Source of the DNA: Manduca sexta
Lineage: Eukaryota > Arthropoda > Insecta > Lepidoptera > Sphingidae
DNA length: 64,000 bases
Direction of reading: 5' to 3'
Assembly: GCF_014839805.1 (NCBI RefSeq)
Contig: NC_051131.1
Coordinates: forward strand, 15,302,913 to 15,366,912
This document shows positions 44,199 to 55,725 of this stretch, piece by piece (the first letter of the stretch is position 1; every line of letters starts with the position of its first letter). Position numbers and translations under genes: made by a program. The notes under the pieces were generated by a model. That model ran no database searches. It was not told the DNA's origin and saw nothing but the letters and a program-made list of their open reading frames with translations.

Positions 44199-45775
44199 GA
44201 AACTTGTGAACGAGGTCTTGAGTTAGTAACCATTCAGTGAAATTAGATTTGGCGGCAATAGCAATAACAGTTTTAAACATAGTATTCTATTCAACAATGT
44301 AATTGATGAGATTTATGAAACTTATTGTCTCAGAGTTTTTATACGGAAACGAGAGTGACTCTACAACATTTAAAAGGTTTTCTTTCAGATATATTATCAA
44401 CTAACACAAGATGATTATTCCTCAGTAGTTGTCAATTTGCCGGCCAGCTAGAGACTATGGAGTGCAATCAACTTACTTTATATTGGAATTTTCGTGGTCT
44501 TAAAAAATAATCATATCTTTATCATGCAAAAAGCCTGTTCGTCCGTTATTTAATTATTCAAAAAACATAATAGAAATAAATATATAAAGTTGAAAATACG
44601 ATTCTCAAATTTATTTTCACTACGAAACGGTTTCATTGCAATAACATAAATTGAAATATAAAATTGCGAAGCGCAGAACTACATTTTATTATTCCTATAA
44701 AATATAAGTTTCAATCAGTTTGATATATTACATCTGGCAGATAAACTTCGATGTGGGAAGAACTTTATACTGCTTTATATTGTATGATACCTTCTCAAAT
44801 AACTTATTGCCAAGACGCCTTTCTAAAATTGTTAACTTCAATAGGAAACAAAATTCTGTAAAGGAGTAACATCTCCAAGCGATAGACTTATTGCAGTTAC
44901 TGGGAATGGAATCGCGAGGAAGTAAATAAATGTTAATAGATAATAAACTATTAGGTGCTCTCTACGGCACAAATCAACTTTTCTGATGGACCAAGTTTCC
45001 GCTTATGGTCAATTTGGGAAGATATCGAGTCAAAATATAATTTTTATTAACAATAGAAGGTAGTTAATGCAGATGGTAGAGTCTAAATTACCTGCGAAGT
45101 TGTAATAGTTTTGAATATGCTCATAATCTGAAAATATGTTATATAGAAGACGCTCTCCATAAACGGTAGCTACACCACACGGAAATATGAATTAAACCTA
45201 GATGCATTTTGTTTGGATGTTAAATTTGAATAAATTTTTGAATTGGTTTTAAATTCTTTTAAATTTTAATATAATAATGTTTGTATACTGCTTGGCAGTG
45301 GAAATAAATAATAAGACGGACTCTTATATACAAGTCAGTTCTATTATAGGCATCCAATATCACTTTGAAAAACATAAAAAGCTACGGAATTAATATGTAC
45401 TCAAAGCACTTAAAAGACAATCAAAAATTAAAATTCTCTCAAACATGATTAATAAAAGGAAATTCTAAAATTGAAAATACGGATTCCAAATTCAAAATTC
45501 AAACGTCGAATCAAACAGCCGCGTGACATCAAAGACGTGAACATCCGTCGGGGACATCAAACACTTGCATCCATCGGGCTAATCGTCATTTCCTGCATCA
45601 ATGGAGATGACAGAAATAAAGCTCGCCTCTAGGGAGAGTTTAATAAATTGGAAAAAATAAATGCAAAAATAGAACACAAATTTTATTTAAAAAGGTATAC
45701 ATTTTATATCTTAAAATCATTACTATCAATAAATATTGTTATCTTTATTTAAATGAGTTGAAGTAACTGTCAACT
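44199..45775. other. no feature recognised
   Basis: AT-rich, with patches of mismatch to copy 2 near 44930-45075. No supported frame. Confidence 0.4.
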
Positions 45776-45778
45776 AAT

Positions 45779-45840
45779 TTTTTTTTTCAAATTTTTATTT
45801 AAGGAGCTTGGTCGTTATTTCACGACTATATCGCTCCTGT
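45779..45840 (+). repeat. short repeat with GGAGC...GCTCC stem
   Basis: A T-run is followed by AAGGAGCTTGGTCG, TTATTTCACGAC and TATATCGCTCCT. The outer GGAGC/GCTCC and inner GTCG/CGAC can pair. I recall this motif from ends of lepidopteran retroposons. Copy 2 has it at about 63785-63850. Confidence 0.5.
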
Positions 45841-47469
45841 CAACTAATCAACTGTTGATGAATTTATTAATTTGGTTGAAGCCATAATAATACAAAATGA
45901 AATATAGACATCTCGTTGCCTACATCTGGAGCTACAACCACATTGGCAATGTCTTGAACATGTAGGAACAGTTCACTTTACTCCAGAAAACACGTATATT
46001 TCAGAGCAATCATTTTTTATGTTTCCTCTTGCTTAGACACTGTTGTGACAAACTGTTCATTCTGATCCAACAACAAGAATAAAATTGATTTATAAGAGTT
46101 GACTCTTATATCAAAATACCGACATCATTACTTGCATTTATATTGACACAAATGCCTACAAAATTAACACAATTCACAATGAACTACTAAACTTGTATGA
46201 TGTAATCTAACATAACTAAAAGATCAGTAGCAACTGTACGCAAGTAACAAATCGCTAGCACTGCATCCTCATGCAAGACAGCCAATTCATTGGACGTCCA
46301 GCGGGGTTAAATTAAACTTCACCCCCCACTGGAATTAGGGATAAGCCGGCTGTGTTTTGCTCGTCTATGTAAATTAACACTGTAATTAAGTGGTAACCGT
46401 GTTTTGCTTAATAAGTGCAGCAAAATACTATGCTACTTACAGCACAGAATTAGAGTATTTATGTTTGTTAGAAGTTTAATAAATTGTCGAATATATTCTC
46501 AAATTTATAAAGCTTGCATTATGTTGGCTATTTTTTTTATTTACCATAATGTTTACTATGACAGATAATGAAATAATAATAAAAAAATATTATACAAAGG
46601 AGTTATATCTTCATTTAACGGCGATCTATGCACTAGGCTCTAGGACTGTATCGCAGAGAAATATCCCGAAAAAGTGGTTTCGTATCAGGCTAGCTTATTA
46701 TTCGTCATTCTCTCTATACAGTATTATTTTCACATCGCATTACTCAATGAAACATATTGTTATCTTCTTAAAAATAACTCTACAATAAGTTACTCAAACC
46801 ATAGATGTAAAATAAAGAATTGTAAGTTTAAGACAAAATAAATATCAATAAAAATTTATTATAAACTAACACGGCCTTATACCATTACTATTCTAAGAGA
46901 ATTCGTCGCAGCGACAACATCACAGTTTTAGTCAGAAATACACTCACGCACACGCCATATTTGCACAAAATTACAAATTGGTCAAAATATCAAAAAAATA
47001 ACCGAGATCTTTGGTGAAAATATTCGTTATTCATAAATGATTTTTGGCACAATATTATCAGAGGTATAAACGATCTTGCACAAAAATTTCTTCATCTAAA
47101 TACTATTTACGTTAAACTGTATAGTCAAAACATAAAGACATACAGGGAAATTATTATCATTACCCTCAATTTGGTTTTACAACCCCAAAACGCACTTACG
47201 CCTAAAACGAGGCTTCTTATGCCGCAATTGCTTTGGAATAGCGCGGGTTATCGGCACATTTAACCGAAAGCCAAAACATATCCCTGAGTAAATAAAATTA
47301 TTCCCGTTACGCTTGACGTAATCGGTTGCGCGCTCTTGGGAAATTATTTAGGAGCCATCGATGTATGACGTACGATGCGATAGGCTCGTAAGGGGATGGA
47401 TTTAGCATTGTATTTAAATCAAAGATTTGTGTCAAAGAAAATGTGAAGTGCAAATACAAATTTTAAATT
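45841..47469. other. no gene seen
   Basis: AT-rich. A more balanced patch with several CG pairs lies at 47210-47400. The frame at 46549-46788 has no motif. Confidence 0.4.
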
Positions 47470-47690
47470 ATAAACTAGCTTTTGCTCGCGGCTTCGCGCG
47501 TAATGGAGTTTTCCGAGATAAGAGTCCCGATATATATTTTCCCGGGTTAGACATCCTATAACCTTGCCAGGGTCTTAAACTATATCCATACCAAATTTCA
47601 TAAAAATCCGTTTAGTAGATTTTGAGGAAATAGATAACATACAGACACAGAAAATGGAACTTTGTTTTACAATATGTATAGATAGATTAT
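47470..47690 (+). repeat. Rep-K, LINE-tail-like
   Basis: CTAGCTTTTGCTCGCGGCTT, ATCCTATAACCTTGCCAGGG, ATACCAAATTTCATAAAAAT and CCGTTTAGTAGATTTTG, ending ATAGATAGATTA. The order is that of LINE-tail-like repeats common in butterflies and moths. Confidence 0.75.
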
Positions 47691-47744
47691 GAGTTGATCG
47701 CTCGTCTATTCGTAAGTTATATATAGTATATAATATATAGTCAA

Positions 47745-47962
47745 TGTGTTATGGTTTGAAGGAAATTGTAGCCAGTGTAACTATTGGTTATAATAATACT
47801 TAACATCTCATGTCTCAGGATGGTGAGCGCAGTGGAATACCGATGGAATATCAATATTTTGTAATTCAAATTTTTGGATGGTGTTTCTACTGTTTATGGG
47901 CAGTCGTATAGCTTACCATCAGGCGAACGGCAAGCTCGTCTCGCCATTTAAAGGAAAGAAAA
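47745..47962 (+). repeat. Rep-C
   Basis: GCCAGTGTAACTATTGG, ACATCTCATGTCTCAGGATG, GCGCAGTGGAATACCG, TTTATGGGCAGTCG and GCAAGCTCGTCTCGCC. The clearest right-hand part of the family. Confidence 0.9.
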
Positions 47963-48482
47963 ATGTTCCATTAAGTATCTTCTCTGTAAAATGCAAGCTT
48001 TAATGTAAGGAAAACCCACAATAAAACATCGAAATATTTATAAAAATTACCCAAGCGGTTATAGTGGGAAAATACAAGTGGCTCCCTCTATCGAGTCGGG
48101 TGATTTCCCACAACGCGCATCGCCACAACGAGCTCCCCATTACCCCAACTTTATGGGCCCACTTCATTTTGCTAAAGTTAATTTTGAAGTTTTTTGAACG
48201 ATGCCGCCCTTTACGAGGCTCCATCTTGGATTTTAGACGTTTATGTTTGGCTGTAATTACTTCTTTTTTATGATATTGTTAGTTGTTTAACTCAATGCAT
48301 TTTGTTGTGAAACGTACTGTAGTACAATTATACTGGACCTTGTGGATAAATTAAAAGGGCAATGGAGTTCATGCATTTCTTAGTAATTTATACTTCTTAT
48401 CGTTAATATTTACGGACCATCATAACGCTCACCGTTCCTGTCATTCAGTTTAAAGAAAACACTTAGTTCTCAATTACAGAAA
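47963..48482. other. no gene seen; balanced patch at 48055-48235
   Basis: Frames of 74 and 69 codons overlap on opposite strands in a GC-richer patch. Neither has a recognisable motif or splice context. Confidence 0.35.
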
Positions 48483-48660
48483 ATATATCTATACTAATAT
48501 ATAAAACTAAAGATTTTTTTTATAACGCTAATCTTAGAAACTTGTGAAAAGTTTTTTTTTTCACTAATAGGAAGCTATATTACTCCTGAGTGGTATATGT
48601 TACTTTTTATCTCGGAAAAACTTTTCACTCGAGCCAAGCCGCGGCCAAAAGCTAGTACAC
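48483..48660 (+). repeat. Rep-K, LINE-tail-like
   Basis: Begins CTATACTAATATATAAAAC and ends TTTTTATCTCGGAAAAAC, CACTCGAGCCAAGCCGCGG, AAAAGCTAGTA, a typical end for this group. Confidence 0.75.
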
Positions 48661-49480
48661 AACAACGGAACAGCACACTCATTACAATCTCTAAACCATT
48701 TTGGCACCAAAAGACTCGATTTGGCGAAAACAATAGAAGAATAAAAACGTTGCACAGTTTTCAATCGACTATTTATTTTATGTGTGGAAGCCTGCAACTG
48801 TTCCGTACGTGTCAGCGACGGCGACGTAACGCGCACGACACGATATACCGTCTGGCGCGACGCCAACGGCTCCCGGCCCACGAGCGAGCCACAATCTCTT
48901 GCTACGTAGAATTGATTTCGGTTGTAATTATGTACTTGTTACTGACCTTTTGAGGGCTTTGATGTCGGATTTGTGTAATTAAAATGTATGTTTAAATATG
49001 CTTTTGAGGTTTTGTGGGGTGCGGAATCAAATGAGATTATTGTACTGAACTTGATTGTTTATTGTTGTTATGGTTTATGATCATTTTCATTGCAGCATAT
49101 AATGGCATTTAGGGCTCAAATGCGGGACAAGTATTCAGTTAGTAAAATGAAGACTCTTCATTATTTCATATTTATTAAACGCTGGGTGTTCATTGGACCG
49201 TGTACTATATAGTTCATCATATCTGGTTATTCTGAATGCAGTATAATATCAAACAACGACATACAAAGGCATTCCTCGACATCCAGCAATATCATGCCCA
49301 TATCAATAGACATACATCACCTAACTCTGGTTCTCAACGCTATAATAACACAATAATATTCTTCCATCACCAGTACGCAAACGGAAAAATATTCCATATT
49401 TGAATATTCAATTTGAATATTGTTCTCGTAATTCTATTTTCAAAAAAATATTAATTCCATTTTTAAATCTTTTTTCTTTA
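48661..49480. other. no gene called; GC patch at 48800-48905
   Basis: The longest frame of the window (118 codons, 48597-48953, plus strand) starts inside Rep-K and runs through a CpG-rich patch. A 93-codon frame overlaps it on the other strand. Neither shows a domain, so both are probably by-products of GC content. Confidence 0.35.
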
Positions 49481-49481
49481 G

Positions 49482-49537
49482 AACACAAGATGTCATAAAA
49501 GAGTGGTCACGTTTGATGCGTTCCAGACAGAACTGGG
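49482..49537 (+). CDS. candidate small internal exon
   Basis: A pyrimidine-rich tract ending TTTTTTCTTTAG (49470-49481) is followed by 56 bases and then GTAAGC (49538-49543). Acceptor and donor therefore frame a short exon on the plus strand. One frame is open across it (TQDVIKEWSRLMRSRQNW) and stays open through the donor to a TAA at 49669-49671, all in GC-rich DNA unlike the flanks. I do not recognise the peptide. If the exon is real, its partners lie elsewhere; the only other splice-like sites on this strand are the donors at 6319 and 25689. It could also be chance, and the reading beyond the donor may simply reflect base composition. Confidence 0.25.
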
Positions 49538-49543
49538 GTAAGC

Positions 49544-49939
49544 CAACGGTGAGATTGTCAGCCCGGGGCGCGTACTCGCGGCTAGAGTCTCAAAGGTACG
49601 CGATTAGCACTCTGAGAGCCTGGCGTGAGGTTAGCGCGTTACGCGCGGATGAATTTCCATTCGAAATTTAAATTAGGATGCTGCTATTATTAGTTCTAAA
49701 TAATATAACGTTGGGCATTAATTTAGTTGTGGTGTATTGGTCAATATATATTATATAATTTGGAATCTTGAAATTGCGCGTTCTCTTGACATATTTATCT
49801 CTTAATTTTCCAAATTATCACAACTGAGACAATTGCAAACACTACGCATAAATGACAAATATAAGCTGTATTTTTTGTTCGTACTGGTTTAAGTACATCT
49901 CCTCCACATGTAACTTTTTCATTATTCAATGGGTATTTG
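49544..49939. other. GC patch then AT-rich DNA
   Basis: 49550-49655 is CpG-rich and includes GCGCGTTACGCGC, a palindrome-like motif. The rest is AT-rich without features. Confidence 0.35.
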
Positions 49940-50195
49940 TACCTACTATCAACTTTTTAGAAACATGCTCGGCAACATTGTCCCACTTTACCTGATGATA
50001 AGGAGAGTGTTGTCCAATAGAATGTTGATTGACGAGATGATTACCCTCGACAGTCGACACAATTGTGCCGGCCTGGTGGATCCATATACACAGGCTGACC
50101 CTAAACGTGACAATTACGTGGGCTACTATGGCGGGTAACACATTGTGTACGGTGGTCGCTATCCGGGCGGATATAAGATATATCCTACCACCAAC
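49940..50195 (+). repeat. Rep-B, nearly full length
   Basis: CTTTACCTGATGATAAGGAG, GATTGACGAGATGATTACCC, CAGTCGACACAATTGTGCC, TGTGTACGGTGGTCGCTATC and a final ATCCTACCACCAACC. Frames on both strands inside are repeat sequence. Confidence 0.9.
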
Positions 50196-50526
50196 CAGCC
50201 ATCTTTTATCCTTAGTTACTAAAGATTACTTAAACTAAATCTAAGTAGCATCACTTTAGCTAAAACCAAATAATTGTACACCATTATTTTAAAATCTCGA
50301 TTTACACAAAGCTCAGCTTATAGCCTAAACCTTGCAAATGTAATCCGTTTATTTATAGGCTTTTACTTCAAACAGTTAAATAAGCGTAATCCGATGGCGT
50401 TAAACTATTAATCGTAGCGGAAGACTTAACCTCGGTGTTTAAAGTAATTTGTAATCATAAGAGCGCGCGCACACTGCGGTAATAAATCTGGAATGATTAT
50501 AAATCTTACAACTGTTTTACTAACCC
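50196..50526. other. no feature recognised
   Basis: Nothing supported here. Confidence 0.4.
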
Positions 50527-50790
50527 CTATGCCCCCTTCCCCGAGACCATTCTTGTGTGCTCGGTCTCCACACTGAATGTCCATGCACGGGAGGACATAT
50601 ATCGCGGCCCTAGACGTACAGTTAAGTGTGTATACCTCATGGTTGCTAATTCACATTATGAGGGCTCGCGAACATTTCCTGCCCTTCTCTTCTCCCATCC
50701 TAAAAGGGTTTCTTTCTCTTTCCCCACAATTTCTTCCCCAGGTATCTGGTTGACTGCGGGCCACGATACAAAAAAAATTTTTGCTGCCAT
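50527..50790 (+). repeat. Rep-H, copy 2
   Basis: Shares ATTCTTGTGTGCTCGGTCTC, CGGCCCTAGACG and TGTGTATACCTCATGGTTGC with 3103-3440, and likewise ends in an A run. The 89-codon frame is repeat sequence. Confidence 0.75.
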
Positions 50791-51639
50791 GTTTTGGGAT
50801 AATCGTGTTGCATTCGAAATATGAAATTGGTGCTTTTTTAAATATGTGCTATAGAAACTACATCTTAAATTATTCTATACATACGGCGTCAAAATATATT
50901 CTATATTTATTTTTATGTGATTAAAGTTTTAAGTAACATAGAATTTTGCAGAGAATCAATTTAACGCCAGTTAATTTTTATCCATAACACATTTCAAAAC
51001 AATTGTAGCGAAAAAGAAAAATTTTATGTTTTTTAATTTTATTTCAATGCTAATTAAAATCCTCGTGAATATCACCCGTGTGCGTTACATCTAAATTCAT
51101 TAGTAGTCCGTGCGCGTAACAAAGAGCCCGCTGATCACCAGATAAAACAATTCGTTTCAATTTTATTGACGCTTAGAAATTCTACTGTTTACGTTTTAAC
51201 GTTTGTAAATACGGGTTGTTTAATAAAACTTGTTCGATGTGGTGTTTGCGGGAACAAAACAGTGTTTATTGTTTATATCCGACATTTGAATTCTGTGTTC
51301 GAAATTTGAAAATTATTTATTTGATTTAGATTTATTGTTTTATAAAAAGTTTTTAGTAGACTATATCTTTTAAATAAATAAAAAAATCATAGAAATATAT
51401 GCGTGGAATTGTTTTGAAGTTTTAACTTTCTTCACCTACTTTCGTGTCAGACTGTATGACCTTGGACATAACTGTGTATCATGAGGCTTATAGCAACCCC
51501 TTGTCAGCCACGTGACTCGTCACGTCATTTAGTTCTATTTTCAAAATTTACTTAAAATATTTTTACTATTAAACGGTCTCATATTAATGGTAATACGACC
51601 AAAACTTCAGCGGTTTCCATGAAATCTCGTGTAAACGTT
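50791..51639. other. no feature recognised
   Basis: AT-rich DNA. Confidence 0.4.
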
Positions 51640-51730
51640 GAGCCCGCTGTAATCCCGCGTCAGTTTCGGCTCTGGTTGGACGTCGCGGACCGCGTTTTTA
51701 CCACTCCGACCGCGCGTCGCGTTTAATCGG
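51640..51730. promoter_or_regulatory. CpG-rich island with initiator-like TCAGTT
   Basis: About 90 bp rich in CG pairs (GTCGCGGACCGCG, CGACCGCGCGTCGCG) with an insect initiator-like TCAGTT near 51660. It could be a promoter, but no donor or coding exon follows within reach. Confidence 0.25.
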
Positions 51731-52084
51731 ATAAACCCTATATTACTGATGACCGGCGCAACTTAATGAAATGATTTAGTATTTTATTGGATAGATTATG
51801 TGCTTTGTCTAATTATGTTTTCCTGGTACCTATTATTTTACTGAGAAATCTTTTTCCCTCCCATTCTAATCACGTCAGCGCAACTCTCGCAAATATCTGA
51901 TTTGACCTAATTTCACAAACGACCTTCTGGCGTTAATACTCAAAATAAGTGCAATCCTTTACAAATGGTGTCACAAAAATTGACAAATATCGACTGACCT
52001 GTCCAACTCTGAAAGTCACAGTCTACAGCGTGCACAACACGACCACTATACCTAAAAGGCCACAGCAGGAAGACCGAAACACTT
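51731..52084. other. no feature recognised
   Basis: Nothing supported here. Confidence 0.4.
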
Positions 52085-52205
52085 TTTTATACGTATACGG
52101 GAGAGTAATCCTATGACACCCGAAGGTATGGAGATTGAGGTCTAACTAGTGTGTCGAACAACGAGAGATAAATATCCCTCCGTCGACATAATTATGCCAG
52201 CCTGA
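52085..52205 (+). repeat. Rep-B, eroded
   Basis: TTTTTTATACGTATACGGG, GACACCCGAAGGTATGGAG, an AACGAGAGATAAATATCCC block and GACATAATTATGCCAGCCTG. The 3' half is missing. Confidence 0.65.
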
Positions 52206-52234
52206 AAATACCTATGAAAAGCTTCAAGAATTAA

Positions 52235-52475
52235 ATACGTAAGTCAACTGTAGCGCAAATTAGTAACCCACCACTCTGGTATGAACTCCCTGCATCGGTG
52301 TTTTCTGAGTGCTATGACTTGATCATCTTTAAACGAGGCTTATAAAGAGTGTCTTCCGCTAGCCAATGGCTTGGCTATGCCTCGGGCATCATTTTAGTCC
52401 ATGGGCAACAGATTTTGCTTACCATCAGGCGGACCACTAGCACATTTATCTACTAAGCCAAAAAAAAATCTTATG
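52235..52475 (+). mobile_element. LINE 3' end with polyA
   Basis: Holds the end of a reverse-transcriptase frame followed by a 3' untranslated part with AATGGCTTGGCTATGCCTCG, TTAGTCCATGGGCAACAG, TTACCATCAGGCGGACC and a final A run (52462-52469). This type of 3' end, with the CATCAGGCGGACC motif, I recall as common in Lepidoptera. Confidence 0.75.
52265..52345 (+). pseudogene. LINE reverse-transcriptase C-terminus fragment
   Basis: The frame reads PPLWYELPASVFSECYDLII, then FKRGL and stop (TAA 52343-52345). The W-x2-LPASVF...YDL...FK layout is that of the tail of jockey/CR1-like ORF2 proteins. The usual basic residues after FK are lost because of the early stop. The frame is open upstream only to 52235. 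Confidence 0.75.
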
Positions 52476-53079
52476 CAAACCCAACTTTATTTTATAAGCA
52501 TACAGCAGCTCCATGACGTAATGAAAAGAAACAATGCGTCAACATTTGCTGCTTCATTGATCGCTTACGGATAAGACATCTTCGGATTCGTCAACATTCC
52601 GGACAATCCGGAACATGCCGAAAGGCCGGTGTGGATAAATAAATGCGAATTAATATCGATCAGTGCCGGCGGATACAGCGCCATCGAATAAACAAGCAGC
52701 GGATATTAATACTCCCCCGTACCGGTTCGTCCGGTTAATTTGCGATATCTTTGGTCTTTTGATATAAAGGCTTTTTGATCTCGTCGGGGTTTGTTTGTTC
52801 CGAAACATGATGGAATTTTATGAAAGCTAGACCTATTTCGAAATGAATTTGTATTGTTTTAAACTTTCATTTGCTACGGTTTATTTTATCAAAAATTCAA
52901 CAAACATGTTAGAAATTCGACAAATCTATATTCATTCGTCTTACTTTGCTTGCGTCCAATTTATTTATAAAATAAATTACAGTGCCAAATGCTTTTCTGC
53001 TTACTGACTTACTTTAATCTTTGGATAAATAAAACCTTTAACTATTGAAAATAAGGCATATTATGCGATGTCTATTGTT
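52476..53079. other. no gene seen; contig end
   Basis: A more balanced patch (52575-52740) with CGGATA and CCGGTTCGTCCGGTT motifs. Nothing can be assigned. Confidence 0.4.
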
Positions 53080-53579
53080 NNNNNNNNNNNNNNNNNNNNN
53101 NNNNNNNNNNNNNNNNNNNNNNNNNNNNNNNNNNNNNNNNNNNNNNNNNNNNNNNNNNNNNNNNNNNNNNNNNNNNNNNNNNNNNNNNNNNNNNNNNNNN
53201 NNNNNNNNNNNNNNNNNNNNNNNNNNNNNNNNNNNNNNNNNNNNNNNNNNNNNNNNNNNNNNNNNNNNNNNNNNNNNNNNNNNNNNNNNNNNNNNNNNNN
53301 NNNNNNNNNNNNNNNNNNNNNNNNNNNNNNNNNNNNNNNNNNNNNNNNNNNNNNNNNNNNNNNNNNNNNNNNNNNNNNNNNNNNNNNNNNNNNNNNNNNN
53401 NNNNNNNNNNNNNNNNNNNNNNNNNNNNNNNNNNNNNNNNNNNNNNNNNNNNNNNNNNNNNNNNNNNNNNNNNNNNNNNNNNNNNNNNNNNNNNNNNNNN
53501 NNNNNNNNNNNNNNNNNNNNNNNNNNNNNNNNNNNNNNNNNNNNNNNNNNNNNNNNNNNNNNNNNNNNNNNNNNNNNNN
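53080..53579. other. assembly gap, 500 N
   Basis: Exactly 500 N, same size as the first gap. The base after it starts copy 2 of the duplicated segment. Confidence 0.98.
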
Positions 53580-53724
53580 AGCATAAGGTGTAGAAAATAT
53601 TTTTATAAAAAATTATTTTCCATGTTCTTCTAAAATTACCAATTCGAAATATGCTTAGCAATACAAATAAAAGCTACATTACTTATATAATACAAAACTT
53701 CCAAAAATATCTTCTAGGTAAACA

Positions 53725-53764
53725 CGTAGCATCGTAGCACTGTAGCTTCGTAGCGTCGTAGCTT
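53725..53764 (+). repeat. Oct-8 array, copy 2
   Basis: The same five octamers as 35053-35092, unchanged. Confidence 0.88.
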
Positions 53765-53958
53765 GATGTTGTGGAGCAGTTATTTCGTTTTAGAATCCAA
53801 ACGCTTTGCCCAACTACTTGGCAACGGTAAAGCGTAGAATTCTAAAGCAAAAACACCGCTTCCCTCGACTTCTTTGGATATCTTCGTTTCATCTCACTGG
53901 TATTTTTAGATAGAGATAAATTCATTTCACTCTACTTTGAGCGAGATACAATTTTACT

Positions 53959-54424
53959 AATAGCATAAATGCGAAAGTTACTAAAAAATATTTTTTTGAA
54001 TGAAAATTTGTTAGAAGTCATCACAGAAACCGCTGATCGGATTTCGATGAAGATTAGCAAACGGGAATATCATGCCCCAGATTAACACATGGCCATTTTT
54101 ATCTAAGTAATTTTCTCCCATGGGAAATAGACTTTTTGTTTGATTTTTAAATGGATGGCGCTGGCTTCGTGCAGATGACACCATGAACCTCTTGAGTGTT
54201 TAAAGTCCTTTTGTAGCGGAAAAGGCTTTCCACGCGGCTAAAGATGCGGGCAACACCTAGTTTTACATAAAATAGTTAAAGATCGTCAATAAATATTTTT
54301 ATTCTAGGATTTCAGACTATTGCCATACCAAATTCATTCAATTTCATCGAAATCGGTTCAATGGTTCAGCTTAGAAAACGTAACAGTCAGGTAAGGTAAT
54401 GTTCGAATTTATACGTATAGATTT
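53959..54424. repeat. Rep-K element, copy 2
   Basis: Counterpart of 35289-35755 with a handful of substitutions (for example at the TGACGCGGGC / AGATGCGGGC site near 54242). Confidence 0.7.
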
Positions 54425-55195
54425 CTTTGATATAATCTTATTTTTGCAATATATACATTGTAGTACAATTATATTAATAATACATTTAAACTAATTTTAT
54501 CAATATAAAGGCTTGACGAGGTTGAAGTTAGTATAAAAATATAATGTATTTAATTATTACAGAACATAAGCCAAAAAAAGCGCACAATTTTGCCACGAGC
54601 CCGCCGAATCACAATCATAAACATTTTTAAAAGCTATACATTAACAAAACACGAATCATTAGCTCTACATTATGAAAAAATACGTTAACATAAAACGATC
54701 GCAAACCGTCTCTACATTCCGAAAGTACATAAAATTACTACCTCAAACGTATATTAGTGAAGGCACGTTGTGAGGCAATAGAGGCTGTATTATAGAGGCC
54801 AATAACGCTTCTCATATAGGTGCCGTAGGTAGAGGCGCGTGACAGTCATACAAAACAGACGGTTTCCCAGTTCGATATATTTTTTGAATAGCCCTTATTA
54901 AATATAGATGGAAGTTGGTCGGAGTTCGTTTATGTTCTTGTTTTGTTAATTTTGTTAGAATTTGTGTTGGTATGTGATGAATTATTTACTCGGAGTTTAC
55001 GTGCGGAATTTTTATCGCGTTGGTAATTTAGTATTTGTCTTAAGCTGAGACGTGTTTAAGAATACTAAGAGACCACTATCTTTCTGTGAAGGTTGAAATG
55101 TGACTGTACTGCATCTTGGAATTCCGGAAAATTACTTATAATTTAATTATCAGTGACGAGAAAAAAATAAGTGTAATTAAAAATGATTTTCAAAG

Positions 55196-55203
55196 TGATA
55201 TTT
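55196..55203 (+). other. empty LINE target site
   Basis: GTGATATTT runs straight into AATTTGAATTTTCATAG, the pre-insertion form of the site that holds the LINE at 36536-37205. Confidence 0.9.
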
Positions 55204-55529
55204 AATTTGAATTTTCATAGAAAATTATATAATACAATGTAACATAGCAAGTGTTTAAAATATGTTAAATAAAGATATTATTATTTAAATAACAATAACA
55301 TCGCGGTTTTAACTCTCATCAACCGCCTATGCTATATCTAAGTACAAATATAACAAACCCAAAAACAATTACCAAAATAATTTAAAATTTAAAACCATAT
55401 TCATGAAAATTCCACTCAAAAATATGCGCAAAGAACGCGACTTTAACACATGATATTACACAGGAATCTTTTATATTCAAAGAAAATGCTAATAAGGAAG
55501 AAGCTTTTTAAAATTAAGCACGGAAAAAT

Positions 55530-55725
55530 CCGTCTCGAGATGTCTGGAGGCCTATCTAAGTTTGGAGCCGGGAGCGGTCCGGCGAAGGCAATTTTAGCAA
55601 GATTAAATCTCGAGATCAGCGAAGCATGGACGTCTCCGCCAATTCGCTTGTCTTCGAATGCTGCGGATCTATGTAGAGCATGCCGGGAGAGTTCGTGCGG
55701 ATTTTATGACGGTTGCTGGCTTTGA
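55530..55725 (+). other. GC-richer open segment, copy 2
   Basis: Counterpart of 37531-37726; one replacement and one silent difference in the frame. Confidence 0.3.

Larger units (their letters stand above)
34908..45991 (+). repeat. 11-kb duplicated segment, copy 1
   Basis: Matches 53580-64000 along its whole length in direct orientation. Most stretches differ only by rare substitutions and small indels. The main differences are the 670-bp LINE at 36536-37205 (absent from copy 2), a diverged block at 42960-43227, and smaller mismatched patches near 42530-42565, 44930-45000 and 45040-45075. Both ends are set by the sequence available: copy 2 starts at an assembly gap and ends with the window, so the true extent is unknown. 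See the findings for the haplotype question. Confidence 0.97.

Noticed and set aside
48597..48953. 118-codon plus-strand frame, the longest without N
   Set aside because: It begins inside a Rep-K repeat, runs through a CpG-rich patch, overlaps a 93-codon frame on the other strand and shows no domain.
49081..49200. Acceptor-like TTTTCATTGCAG followed by a 38-codon open stretch
   Set aside because: No good donor follows and the peptide becomes AT-driven; too weak to list as an exon.
53038..53661. Frames of about 170-207 codons across the second N run
   Set aside because: Same reason; only N between short real ends.
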